A stretch of 64,000 bases of DNA from NCBI RefSeq assembly GCF_001610875.1, contig NZ_CP011272.1, positions 1,159,988 through 1,223,987 of the forward strand, in the 5' to 3' direction. Shown in pieces: positions 36,830 through 45,274 of this stretch (the stretch's first letter is position 1; each line of letters starts with the position of its first letter). The position numbers and the translations under genes are program-made. The DNA comes from Pirellula sp. SH-Sr6A (lineage in GTDB: Bacteria > Planctomycetota > Planctomycetia > Pirellulales > Pirellulaceae). The notes under the pieces were generated by a model. The model searched no databases, was not told where the DNA came from, and saw nothing but the letters and a program-made list of their open reading frames with translations.

Positions 36830-37999
36830 GTGCGTCTACTCATCCTCGGTTGTGGTCTTGCCGGCTCCGCGATGGCTTGGGCGGCCCACCGTCGCGGCTG
36901 GTCCATCGCGCTCATCGACCGAGTTGACTTGGAAAGTTCATCCCATGTCGCAGCGGGCTTGGTAACTCCCATCACCGGGACTCGAAGCGCTGCGACTTGG
37001 CGGTGGGACTCGTTTTATGCAGCCGCATGCCATCACTACACGCGCGTTGAACGGGATACCCATAGTTCCTTTTGGCATCCCCAGCCTGCGCTACGATTGT
37101 TCCATTCCGAGGAGGAACGCTCGCGGGCTCAGGAACGTTGGCAGCGAACCGATCCCGCCGATCACTCTCCTTGGTCTCCGAAAATCAGGCTATGTCACTC
37201 AGAAGAATTAGCTGGGCTTCATGCTCCTCACGGTGGGTGCTGGATGGAACCGGCAGCAAGGCTTCATACGGGCTCATACCTGGCGAAGACTCGCGCGTAC
37301 TTTCAATCGAGAGATGAATTCTTCGTCGCAGACATCGATATCGATTCGCAACTCGCTGTCCCCACCAATCCATCCACGGAACCGTTGCAACTCCGACTTC
37401 CCAGCGGTCCCATCTCGGTCGATGCCGTGGTCTTTTGCCAAGGCTTCGAAGCGAAGTGCAACAGCTGGTTCTCAGCCTTACCACTGCATCCGGCTCGCGG
37501 AGACATACTCACCCTCGCGGCGGAAAACAAAGAGGCTGTGAGCGGGGCTTCTTCTCCATTTCGTTCGGGTTCGACATTGCCAGAACTCTGTCGCACCCAT
37601 GTCGTTCATTCCGAAGTGTGGATGGTCCCCGCTGATCGTCAGAATGTTTTGGTGGGAGCGACGTACGATCGCCATCACTTGCATGGACGAGTCGATGAAG
37701 ATGGGCCTGCTAGGACGAATCGTGAGATCTTGCTCGAACGGGTCCAGCGGATGCTGCCGGCAGTGAATGTCCAGCAATGGCCTGTAGCGAGGCATCAAGC
37801 CGCGGTGCGCCCTGCGTCCTATGATCGTCACCCACTAATCGGCAGACACCCTACCGTTCACAACGCATATGTTCTCAATGGACTAGGTTCGAAGGGAACG
37901 CTTATGGCGCCCCTGCTCGCCGAACAATTGTGCGATGCCCTGCTATATGATCGGCCTATCGATTCCATGCTGGAATGGTCGCGAAGGGTATTGCCGTAA
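36830..37999 (+). CDS. FAD-dependent oxidoreductase (DAO/ThiO type)
   Basis: 389 residues from a GTG with a strong Shine-Dalgarno. It opens with the dinucleotide-binding fold LLILGCGLAGSAMAWAAHRR and the acidic loop LIDRVD, then AAGLVTPITGTRSA. The C-terminal RPASYDRHPLIGRHP and NGLGSKGTLMAPLLAEQL match the FAD ring-closing motif of the DAO family. It resembles the C-terminal oxidase half of MnmC and glycine oxidases; the substrate is unknown. Cotranscribed with terC. Confidence 0.78.
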   Translation: MRLLILGCGLAGSAMAWAAHRRGWSIALIDRVDLESSSHVAAGLVTPITGTRSAATWRWDSFYAAACHHYTRVERDTHSSFWHPQPALRLFHSEEERSRAQERWQRTDPADHSPWSPKIRLCHSEELAGLHAPHGGCWMEPAARLHTGSYLAKTRAYFQSRDEFFVADIDIDSQLAVPTNPSTEPLQLRLPSGPISVDAVVFCQGFEAKCNSWFSALPLHPARGDILTLAAENKEAVSGASSPFRSGSTLPELCRTHVVHSEVWMVPADRQNVLVGATYDRHHLHGRVDEDGPARTNREILLERVQRMLPAVNVQQWPVARHQAAVRPASYDRHPLIGRHPTVHNAYVLNGLGSKGTLMAPLLAEQLCDALLYDRPIDSMLEWSRRVLP

Positions 38000-38143
38000 T
38001 CCATCCCCACCTTCTCGGCTGGTTGACGCGTTCCCCGGTTCCCTTTACATTCCAACGTTCGTTTGATTGCTTTCGAGCATTTTGCCACCGGCGTTGCTCC
38101 TTTCCTTTCGTCCCCACAATTCTCCTCAACGGCGGAATTCGTC

Positions 38144-39082
38144 ATGCGCAAATGCATTGGCCTCCTATCCCATTTGGTGTTCCTCTTGTGGGGATCTTAT
38201 TCATTCGCCGAGATTAAGGTCATCCCCCCGACAGAAGCCCATCGCATCATTGTGGAGTCGAACGACGACAACAAACCAATCGTGATCGATACACGCGGGG
38301 GATACAAAGACTACTTCCGCGGTCACTTGCCCCGCGCTCATCACCTCAACTTCGATACACTGCGTGGTACGGATCAAGGAGTACCGGTTCAGTACTTGCC
38401 CGATGACTTGACCCGTTCCCTGCTGCAGCGCGCTGGCGTTCAGCCCGGAAGAACACACATTCTTTATGCCACAGGGGACCGTTTACCGAACGACGAAATA
38501 CTGAGTGCGACCATGGTTGCCTACGTCCTTGAAAAGTTCGGCATCGAAGATATCCGAATCGTCGACGGAGGACTGGCCGGTTGGAAAAGCGAAAAACTAC
38601 CGACCACGCAGGAGTATTTCGGAAACTCCATCAGCGTTTTGGATTCCAAGCCGAACGAAACGATTGGTGTTTCGCTCACGGAGTTGTTGAAGGCGAAAGA
38701 GGATCCCAATACCATTCTCGTCGACGCACGCCCCAAAAACGAATATTTGGGCAACGATGATATATGGGTTCGGAAAGGACACATTCCGGGCGCGGTTTCT
38801 TTCCACTGGGCTCGCCTGATGGACGACGCGAATACACATCGCTTTCGATCCTTGGCTTCGGTGCAGAACCAACTCTCGGAGGCAGGTTTAACACCGGACA
38901 AGAACATCATCGTTTATTGCGGTACGTCTCGCGAAGGTAGTCTGCTTCGCTTTTACCTTCGCTACGTCGCAGCGTATCCCAAAGTGCGACTTTACGAAGG
39001 TTCTTGGAAGGAATATGCGAGCCGCAAGGAGCTTCCTGCAGAACGAAGTGAATCGCGATCAGTCGTTCCGAAAGCCAAATAA
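38144..39082 (+). CDS. Secreted tandem rhodanese-domain sulfurtransferase
   Basis: 312 residues from the ATG at 38144, which begins a signal peptide (FLLWGSYSFA). Two rhodanese domains follow. The first (about 28-165) opens with PIVIDTRGGYKDYFRGHLP but its loop reads ILYATGDRLPNDE without cysteine, so it is non-catalytic. The second (about 190-300) has ILVDARPKNEY, HIPGAVSFHW and IIVYCGTSREGS, with a catalytic cysteine. This split is the usual thiosulfate sulfurtransferase arrangement. Its stop at 39080-39082 is directly followed by the PiT ATG at 39083. Confidence 0.85.
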   Translation: MRKCIGLLSHLVFLLWGSYSFAEIKVIPPTEAHRIIVESNDDNKPIVIDTRGGYKDYFRGHLPRAHHLNFDTLRGTDQGVPVQYLPDDLTRSLLQRAGVQPGRTHILYATGDRLPNDEILSATMVAYVLEKFGIEDIRIVDGGLAGWKSEKLPTTQEYFGNSISVLDSKPNETIGVSLTELLKAKEDPNTILVDARPKNEYLGNDDIWVRKGHIPGAVSFHWARLMDDANTHRFRSLASVQNQLSEAGLTPDKNIIVYCGTSREGSLLRFYLRYVAAYPKVRLYEGSWKEYASRKELPAERSESRSVVPKAK

Positions 39083-40054
39083 ATGTTGACGGGCTCGTTG
39101 GTCGCGGCTGTACTGTTTGTTGCATTCACGAATGGCGCCAATGCGAACTTCAAAGGGGTCGCTTCCCTTTATGGGAGTGGACTGACAACGCGGCGCACTG
39201 CGTTGCTCTGGGGTACGATGACGACTTGGCTGGGGTGCATTGCCGCTGCCTTCTTCGCGCGAGGACTGCTCGCTCAATTCAGCGGCAAAGGCGTCGTACC
39301 CAACGAGTTGGTTGCTTCACCTGTCTTCGCTTTGGCCGTTGCGTTGGGAGGGGCAGTCACAAGCTTTCTAGCGACACGCATTGGGTTTCCCGTTTCGACG
39401 ACCCACGCGCTCGTAGGGGCGTTAGCCGGGGCTGGGCTCGCTGCGGCACCGGCTGATGTGGCGTGGGGACCGTTGGCTTGGAGTTTCTTAATCCCACTGC
39501 TGTTCAGTCCCATTATGGCGATGGCGATGGGGTACCTTGCGTGCCGCATTCTCGCGAGGACCGGCTCCCTAACGACGCTTCCCTCGCGTTGGAACAATCG
39601 TCTTCATTTCCTGAGCGCGGGCGCTGCAAGCTTCGCGAGAGGAATGAACGACGCACCGAAGATGGCAGCTCTATTCATGTTGCTCCCAGATTTCTCCCCG
39701 ATTGTCGCAATTCTGCTTGTGTCAGTCGCCATGGCGGCAGGTGGTTTGTTGGATTCCAAGAATGTCGCGGAGACGCTTGGTAAAAAGTTGACCGCCATGG
39801 AAGTAAACGATGGGCTTGTCGCCAGTCTCACCACCGCGTGTCTTGTTATCAGCGCAAGCTACCATAGCCTTCCCGTCAGCACGACGCACGTAAGCGTTGG
39901 CTCCTTGGCTGGCATCGGTGTAGCAAACAACCGGCTGCATCGGCGAAAAATGGTAGAGATCGCTATGGCATGGATCTGCACCGTCCCCTGTGGAGCAACG
40001 CTCGCAGCGATCGCCTACACCGTGGCCTCGAGGCTTGTGCTCGTCGCGACCTAA
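39083..40054 (+). CDS. PiT-family inorganic phosphate transporter
   Basis: 323 residues, about ten helices. The two PiT signatures are visible: FTNGANANFKGVASLYGSG near the N-terminus and ARGMNDAPKMAALFMLLP in the second half, with GFPVSTTHALVGAL and SLPVSTTHVSVGSLAGIG between and after. These are the inverted repeat halves that bind phosphate with H+ or Na+. The gene starts on the base after the rhodanese stop, so it is translationally linked to a sulfur enzyme; a phosphate/sulfate specificity question follows. Confidence 0.88.
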   Translation: MLTGSLVAAVLFVAFTNGANANFKGVASLYGSGLTTRRTALLWGTMTTWLGCIAAAFFARGLLAQFSGKGVVPNELVASPVFALAVALGGAVTSFLATRIGFPVSTTHALVGALAGAGLAAAPADVAWGPLAWSFLIPLLFSPIMAMAMGYLACRILARTGSLTTLPSRWNNRLHFLSAGAASFARGMNDAPKMAALFMLLPDFSPIVAILLVSVAMAAGGLLDSKNVAETLGKKLTAMEVNDGLVASLTTACLVISASYHSLPVSTTHVSVGSLAGIGVANNRLHRRKMVEIAMAWICTVPCGATLAAIAYTVASRLVLVAT

Positions 40055-40281
40055 CCAGCAAGCACCAAACTTGCACGATCCCTACCCATTACGGAGCGCC
40101 AGACGTTCTTCTTCTCCAGCTCCACTAATGCATTTGTGGACAGACGCAGAGCAATCCATTGGAGATACACGAGGGCGCGATGATCCTTTTCATGGCGTCC
40201 ACAAGATTCGCGAGGAACACCTACAATGTGTCAAAACGCCCACAATCCCTTGGCGGCCGATTGCAAAGGAATTTAAGAGCG

Positions 40282-41097
40282 ATGCAACGCATTTTTAAAC
40301 GGGTAGCCATGCTGCTGGCATTCTCCCTCTGTGTCCCAGTTCCTCTCGCTATGGCACAAACGAAACAGAGGCAAGAGCAGCGGCAGAACCAAAAAGTTCG
40401 CGAGGCGGAGCAAGAACTCGCTGCGTCCAAAAAGAAATGGACCGACACCCAACGTTCACTTCGAGATACGGTAAAGGGATGGATCGCTCGCCAGGATCTA
40501 CTGATCGAGGCCAAAAAAGACCTTCGCAAAGCGGAATCAGAGGCAGAGAAAAAGCTAGGGAAGGATATCGGATTGCCTGACGTCTACCAACGAACGGATA
40601 CCTTGCGAGAGCAGCTCGATCACGAAAGTCAACCCGTTCGCGACGCGCTGCGGAAGGAAGAGCGTTGGCAGAAGGCTAGCGTCGATGCCCAGAGTGCCAA
40701 AGTAGAGCGCGATGCGTTGTTGGAGCAATCGGAAGGTAGCGACAGCGAACGACAATCGAAAATGGATTCGCTATCAGCAAGGATAGCCCGGCCCTCCGAG
40801 ATGGAGATGGCTGCCGTCGCGGCCGATCCCAAATGTGCCATCCTTCAGAAGGAGCTTGATGCTGCGTTGGGGGAACTCGCGGCATTGCGCAAGCAAATTG
40901 ATCCTGACCGAATCGCTCAAGATCCCGCTGTTTCCAAACTTCGTAAGTCCATCGTCGAACGACAGAAGGAAGCGATGGAAGCAGAAAGGAAGGTCAACTC
41001 CAGTCGAAAAGCGGTCGCCTCAGCAAGTCGATCCGTGGCCGAAGCGCAATTGCGATTGGCGAAGGCAAAGCAGTTAGACAAACGCAATGGCAAATAA
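40282..41097 (+). CDS. Secreted coiled-coil protein, unknown function
   Basis: 271 residues from the ATG at 40282 (an AAAGGA about 14 bases upstream), which starts a signal peptide ending near MAQ. The mature protein is almost entirely charged coiled coil (KQRQEQRQNQKVREAEQEL, then repeated E/K/R/A heptads), resembling OmpH/Skp-like chaperone helices, though no Skp motif is visible. An in-frame ATG at 40159 is rejected because it would precede the signal peptide. Confidence 0.62.
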   Translation: MQRIFKRVAMLLAFSLCVPVPLAMAQTKQRQEQRQNQKVREAEQELAASKKKWTDTQRSLRDTVKGWIARQDLLIEAKKDLRKAESEAEKKLGKDIGLPDVYQRTDTLREQLDHESQPVRDALRKEERWQKASVDAQSAKVERDALLEQSEGSDSERQSKMDSLSARIARPSEMEMAAVAADPKCAILQKELDAALGELAALRKQIDPDRIAQDPAVSKLRKSIVERQKEAMEAERKVNSSRKAVASASRSVAEAQLRLAKAKQLDKRNGK

Positions 41098-41136
41098 CCA
41101 TCTCTATAGAATGCTCAGCCTCCCAGCCCAATCTAG

Positions 41137-41169
41137 CTCGTAGCCATCCACGCAAGGGATCGCTACGAG
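41137..41169. terminator. Hairpin between convergent genes (bidirectional terminator candidate)
   Basis: An 8-bp perfect stem, one mismatch and four more pairs close a 7-base loop in the 109-bp gap between two convergent genes. It is GC-balanced and lacks a long T-tract on either strand. Confidence 0.45.
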
Positions 41170-41206
41170 AGATAAGATCTAGGACCTATCGCCTCCAGGT
41201 GTATTC

Positions 41207-42802
41207 CTAGCGAACGTTATCGACTGAGGAGGGCTCGGCGTTTTTCTTCACCAGCTTCGCTGCCGAATCTGCGGTGAGACTGGAAGCGACCCACTGCACG
41301 TACGCAAAATCGCGATCGCTCAAACGACTGAGCGAAACGGTTGTCGTTTTGCCGTTCTCTTTGAGGATCTTGACTTTGTCGCTGTAGATCATGCTGAGTC
41401 GGCCGTTCACGGTGTAGGTACCGGTGTTGTCGACCCATGTTTTGTACTCCGCACCTTGGAATTGGGGCGGGGGAGTGAAACTACCGATACCGAAGAGCTT
41501 GTCGAGATCGTCTTTCCCCTTTGCAGGGGGCGCAGGCGGCGTCGGCTCAGGACGATTCCATTCTTGGGCCGGAGCAGCAGGCGATTCCGAAGCCGGTGTT
41601 GCCTCCACCGGCTTGCTCTCTTTTGTTCCAAAGAGGCTGTCGAACAGCGGATCGGCTGCGGTTGAAGATTCTTGACTGATCGGCTTGCCAAAGATGTCGT
41701 CGAGCGAGGGTTCTGCTGCGGGTTTTGCTCCCTCTGATTTGCTCGGCGCATCGGATGGTTTTGCATCCGTTGGCTTCGATTCGGCGGGCTTCGCTTCCGC
41801 AGGAGCTGGATCGCCGAAGATATCGCCCAAAGGGTCGGCAGGCTTGGCGGATTCTGGTTTCTTTGGCTCCTCGACAGGCTTCGCCGGTTCACCGAAAATA
41901 TCGCCAAGCGGATCCACTGGTTTGGATGCGTCCGATTTGGGCTCTTCTACCTTGGGGGCTTCGATTTTGGGAACTTCCGCAGCGGGTTTTGCCGGCTCAC
42001 CAAAAATGTCGCCGAGTGGGTCCGCTGGCTTTTCTCCCTCCGCTTTCGGCAACTCAGGTTTTTCCGCGGGTGTCAACTCGGCGGCAGGAGGCTCGACGGA
42101 GGGGAGCACCGGTGCAGGTTCTGGCTCCGGTACTTCTAGCTTCGGTTCCTCTAACTTGGGCTCTTCTAATTTCGGCTCGTCGACCTTGGGCTCATCGACC
42201 TTGGGTTGCAGCGCAGGGGGCTCTGCAGTCGGCGAAGGCTCGGCGGGTGCTGATTGCTCCACAGGGGGAGTTAGGTTGGGTTGAACGGGTCCAGGTGCAA
42301 CCTCTGGTTCCGCAATCTTTGGGACTTCTGCGGGAGCTTCAGCTTTTGGGGTCTCCACTACGGGAGGAGTTTCTGCCGCCGGTTCAGCAGGTTTAACGAC
42401 TGATGGTACAACCGATGGTGCGACAGGAGCCGGTTGGCTTGGCTCGATCGGAAGGGCCGGAGTAACTGCGGGTGGCACCTCTGCCTTGGGGGGTGCTACA
42501 GGAGCCTCCGGAGCAGCCGGAGCCGATGGCGCTACCGACGGCTCAGCAGGTACTGTTGCGGCAGGGAGTGCATCGCAGGGAGACGCAGGAGCGACGCATC
42601 CAGGAGGGCAATCGCATGGTGAGGATTCGCAGGGGGGGACGGCAATTTCCCCACAAGCGGGAGTTGGACAGCAAACGGGTTTGCAATCACGGTGCAGAAG
42701 TCGACCGATCCATCGCCCCGCTAGCGCAGGGGTGAAAGTGGTGATGGTGCACAACGTCGCGACCAATGCAAGTCGAATCCAATATGTAAACGGCTTGGAC
42801 AT
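41207..42802 (-). CDS. Secreted Pro-rich protein with D-I-F-G repeats and C-terminal SHD1 domain
   Basis: 531 residues from the ATG at 42802, preferred over a TTG at 42811 because GAGGAG lies about 11 bases before the ATG but abuts the TTG. A signal peptide (about 1-28) is followed by nine cysteines within about 37 residues (near 40-76), then a very long Pro/Ala/Glu/Lys spacer. Six motifs related to DPLGDIFG occur between about 260 and 440. The C-terminus (about 453-510) is an SHD1 domain (TWVDNTGTYTVNGRLSMIYS, KTTTVSLSRLS), known from yeast Sla1 and common in planctomycetes. Probably surface-exposed; role unknown. Confidence 0.7.
   Translation of the reverse strand: MSKPFTYWIRLALVATLCTITTFTPALAGRWIGRLLHRDCKPVCCPTPACGEIAVPPCESSPCDCPPGCVAPASPCDALPAATVPAEPSVAPSAPAAPEAPVAPPKAEVPPAVTPALPIEPSQPAPVAPSVVPSVVKPAEPAAETPPVVETPKAEAPAEVPKIAEPEVAPGPVQPNLTPPVEQSAPAEPSPTAEPPALQPKVDEPKVDEPKLEEPKLEEPKLEVPEPEPAPVLPSVEPPAAELTPAEKPELPKAEGEKPADPLGDIFGEPAKPAAEVPKIEAPKVEEPKSDASKPVDPLGDIFGEPAKPVEEPKKPESAKPADPLGDIFGDPAPAEAKPAESKPTDAKPSDAPSKSEGAKPAAEPSLDDIFGKPISQESSTAADPLFDSLFGTKESKPVEATPASESPAAPAQEWNRPEPTPPAPPAKGKDDLDKLFGIGSFTPPPQFQGAEYKTWVDNTGTYTVNGRLSMIYSDKVKILKENGKTTTVSLSRLSDRDFAYVQWVASSLTADSAAKLVKKNAEPSSVDNVR
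41483..42026 (-). repeat. Coding repeat of a DPLGDIFG-type motif
   Basis: Six related copies lie in the SHD1 gene: DPLGDIFGEP twice, DPLGDIFGDP, SLDDIFGKP, DPLFDSLFGTK and DLDKLFGIG, separated by Pro/Lys/Glu-rich spacers of about 8-40 residues. Confidence 0.6.
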
Positions 42803-43081
42803 CGAAACCAAACTCCTCGTTAGCGAACTTGAAAATCGAAACAGTCACTGCGCGAACGAATCGCTCTTCTTCTCAGGAAGAACCTCATCGTACATCTCCG
42901 AAAACCCTGCAGCAAGAAAATATGCGGCCTGGGGAAACTGTTTCGAATGCGTAAGGAAGTTGGTCGGCTCGAACCTGCTTTCAATCTGCAAAGAATTAGC
43001 CGAATGGGCTGATTTCGGAAGGGAGGACGTTGTAAAATCCCTCTTTACGGACGATTCAGCCTTTCCACCATTTTCAGTCGA

Positions 43082-44920
43082 ATGATCAGCGCGGTTATCA
43101 AGTGGGTCTTTGGCAGCTGGTCGCTCGAACGCAAAAGCCTTTTCTTTTTAGGCATCGCGTTGTTGGTCTCATTGCTGTTGGCTTTTTACGCCGTGCACGT
43201 CCTGGCTCAGCAGCTTGTGATGCAGACCGCGAGGCAGTCGGCTCGCGATGCGGCCATCACACACATGGGCTGGAAGCACATCACGAGTTTCTCCGAGACG
43301 ATCGCGAAGTCATCCAAATCACCCGATCTTTATTCCGAGGGGGCACCAGAAGCCCCCTCCTCCAATCCGGACAATACGCCGACCCCCATTCGCGATTTGA
43401 GACGAGAAATCGAATCGATGATGGACGATTCCCAAGTCAAATTGGATTACGACTGCGTGTTGTTTCGTGTTGACGATCAACTAGAGCACGAACTGCTAAC
43501 AGCGAAACTGGCGACAGGGAGTGATCTGACGCGCTTGAATAAAATCCATGCCAAGCTCGCGGAGCGCGACGCGCTCGCGGCGGAACAAAAAAGCACTCTC
43601 AATTCCGCGGGCAATCCTCCCGCCACTGCCCAGAATGCGATCGCTCCCCCAACCAGCTCCGTCGTCTTTGAAGAGGCTGGCCCCTACGAAGGATTCTATT
43701 ACTACTATTACCCCGTGATTTTTAATGACACATGTCGCGAATGCCATGTCGAGCAGAGCAACGCGGGGAGCATTCTCGCATCTCAGTCCGTCAATCCCTT
43801 TCGCGTCTATCGGGTGATGATCCCTTACAGCGAAACGCAAGTCTGGAGTCTATGGAGTTATTCCATTTTGATCTCCATCGCCATTTGCACTCTGGCGCTT
43901 TCCCTCGTCTTCGTTCACTGGATTATCAAACGATTGGTGATTCGCCCTCTCAGCTACATGAAAGGTGTTAGCGAACAAATCACGGCAGGTGACACGGCTC
44001 TTCGATTTGAATTGGACACGGACGACGAGTTCCATGAACTATCGGAGTCGTTCAATGCCATGCTTCGACACTTGACCAACACCCAAAGCGAACTGCAGTC
44101 GCTCAACACCAAAATGAACGCGCAAGTCGACGAATTGGCGCGCATCAATTTGGAGTTGTTTGAAGCGAATCGCCTCAAGGGAGAATTCTTGGCCAATATG
44201 AGCCACGAATTGCGAACGCCGCTCAATAGCATCCTCGGTTTCAGCGATGTATTGCAAGGTTTTGAAACCCTTACCGAAAAGCAGCGTCGCTATGTCTCCA
44301 ATATTCAGAACAGCGGTCGCAATCTTCTTGAGATGATCAACGACATCCTGGATTTAGCGAAAGTCGAAGCAGGAAAAATGCAGGTCCGCGTGACGGACTT
44401 TGACCTTCTCGCCATCATTCACAGTCAATGCGATCTCATTCGCAAAATGGCAGAAGACAAAAACATCGATTTGCGAGTCGACTCCAGTCGCGATTCGATC
44501 CCTATCTCGCAGGATCAGGGGAAAGTGCAACAGATCTTGACCAACCTTCTCTCCAACGCGATCAAGTTCACGCCCGAGGGTGGACTGATTACGGTGCATT
44601 GCGAAACAAAGGGGGATCAAGATGTCCTTATTTCCGTGGCCGATACCGGCGTCGGAATTGCGATCGAGGACCACGAAATCATTTTCGAGAAGTTTCGCCA
44701 AGCCAAACGCGTGACGGGTCAAGACGGATTGACGCGAGAGCATTCCGGCACAGGGTTGGGCCTATCCATCGTTCGGGAACTCTGCACCTTGCTCGGCGGA
44801 GATATTGGGGTTTCGAGCCAAGTCGGGTTCGGGAGTACCTTCAAGCTAAAACTTCCCATGCGCTACAGCAAGGCAGATGAAAACAACGGGAGCTTGGTCA
44901 TGTCCAGGACACCAGGATGA
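43082..44920 (+). CDS. Heme-binding (Tll0287-like) sensor histidine kinase
   Basis: 612 residues. Two membrane helices (about 18-42 and 258-285) flank a periplasmic sensor that contains FNDTCRECHVEQSN, with C218-x-x-C221-H222, a covalent c-type heme site as in DUF3365/Tll0287-like sensor domains; FYYYYYPVIF precedes it. A HAMP domain (about 283-335) and coiled coil lead to MSHELRTPLNSILGFSDVL (H375), LLSNAIKFT, DTGVGI and GTGLGLSIVRELCTLLGG. It likely senses redox state or gas ligands. The stop overlaps the next gene by ATGA (44917-44920). Confidence 0.87.
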   Translation: MISAVIKWVFGSWSLERKSLFFLGIALLVSLLLAFYAVHVLAQQLVMQTARQSARDAAITHMGWKHITSFSETIAKSSKSPDLYSEGAPEAPSSNPDNTPTPIRDLRREIESMMDDSQVKLDYDCVLFRVDDQLEHELLTAKLATGSDLTRLNKIHAKLAERDALAAEQKSTLNSAGNPPATAQNAIAPPTSSVVFEEAGPYEGFYYYYYPVIFNDTCRECHVEQSNAGSILASQSVNPFRVYRVMIPYSETQVWSLWSYSILISIAICTLALSLVFVHWIIKRLVIRPLSYMKGVSEQITAGDTALRFELDTDDEFHELSESFNAMLRHLTNTQSELQSLNTKMNAQVDELARINLELFEANRLKGEFLANMSHELRTPLNSILGFSDVLQGFETLTEKQRRYVSNIQNSGRNLLEMINDILDLAKVEAGKMQVRVTDFDLLAIIHSQCDLIRKMAEDKNIDLRVDSSRDSIPISQDQGKVQQILTNLLSNAIKFTPEGGLITVHCETKGDQDVLISVADTGVGIAIEDHEIIFEKFRQAKRVTGQDGLTREHSGTGLGLSIVRELCTLLGGDIGVSSQVGFGSTFKLKLPMRYSKADENNGSLVMSRTPG

Positions 44921-45252
44921 GCGATTCCACAAACCCAAAAGAGACTCTGGTGCAACCAAGGGACTTGAACCCCTATCAGGCAAATGTCTCACCCGCTGAT
45001 TCTATCCGAGTGGGAAGGCGACGGACGCTGCGTAGATCCGCGACGTTAGGTGCAGTCGCTTGTTCCGTGGCTCCCCTCTTGGCGTTTGGTGGAGCCCGAG
45101 CCTCTGAATTCTTGAACGGAACAAGGCCTTGGACGGAACTCCCCAATCAACTCATCATCCTGGGAGCGCTCATCGGCTTGTTCGGAATCGCCGGCGCTCT
45201 GATTGGCGCCATCATCCGATTCGTCGGCAAGTTTTTGATTCCAGAAAAATAG
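44917..45252 (+). CDS. Small membrane protein coupled to the heme kinase
   Basis: 111 residues. It has a polar N-terminus (about 1-34), a helix near 39-60 (ATLGAVACSVAPLLAFGGA) and a second near 77-102 (LIILGALIGLFGIAGALIGAIIRFV). It shares ATGA with the kinase stop, so it is cotranslated. No family is recognised; it could modulate the kinase or be an unrelated passenger. Confidence 0.6.
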   Translation: MSDSTNPKETLVQPRDLNPYQANVSPADSIRVGRRRTLRRSATLGAVACSVAPLLAFGGARASEFLNGTRPWTELPNQLIILGALIGLFGIAGALIGAIIRFVGKFLIPEK

Positions 45253-45274
45253 CCGTCATTGCCGTCGGCGACAT

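Noticed and set aside
41725-42396. A 223-codon plus-strand open frame opposite the SHD1 gene
   Set aside because: It comes from the repeated low-complexity minus-strand coding sequence and ends without any family signal.
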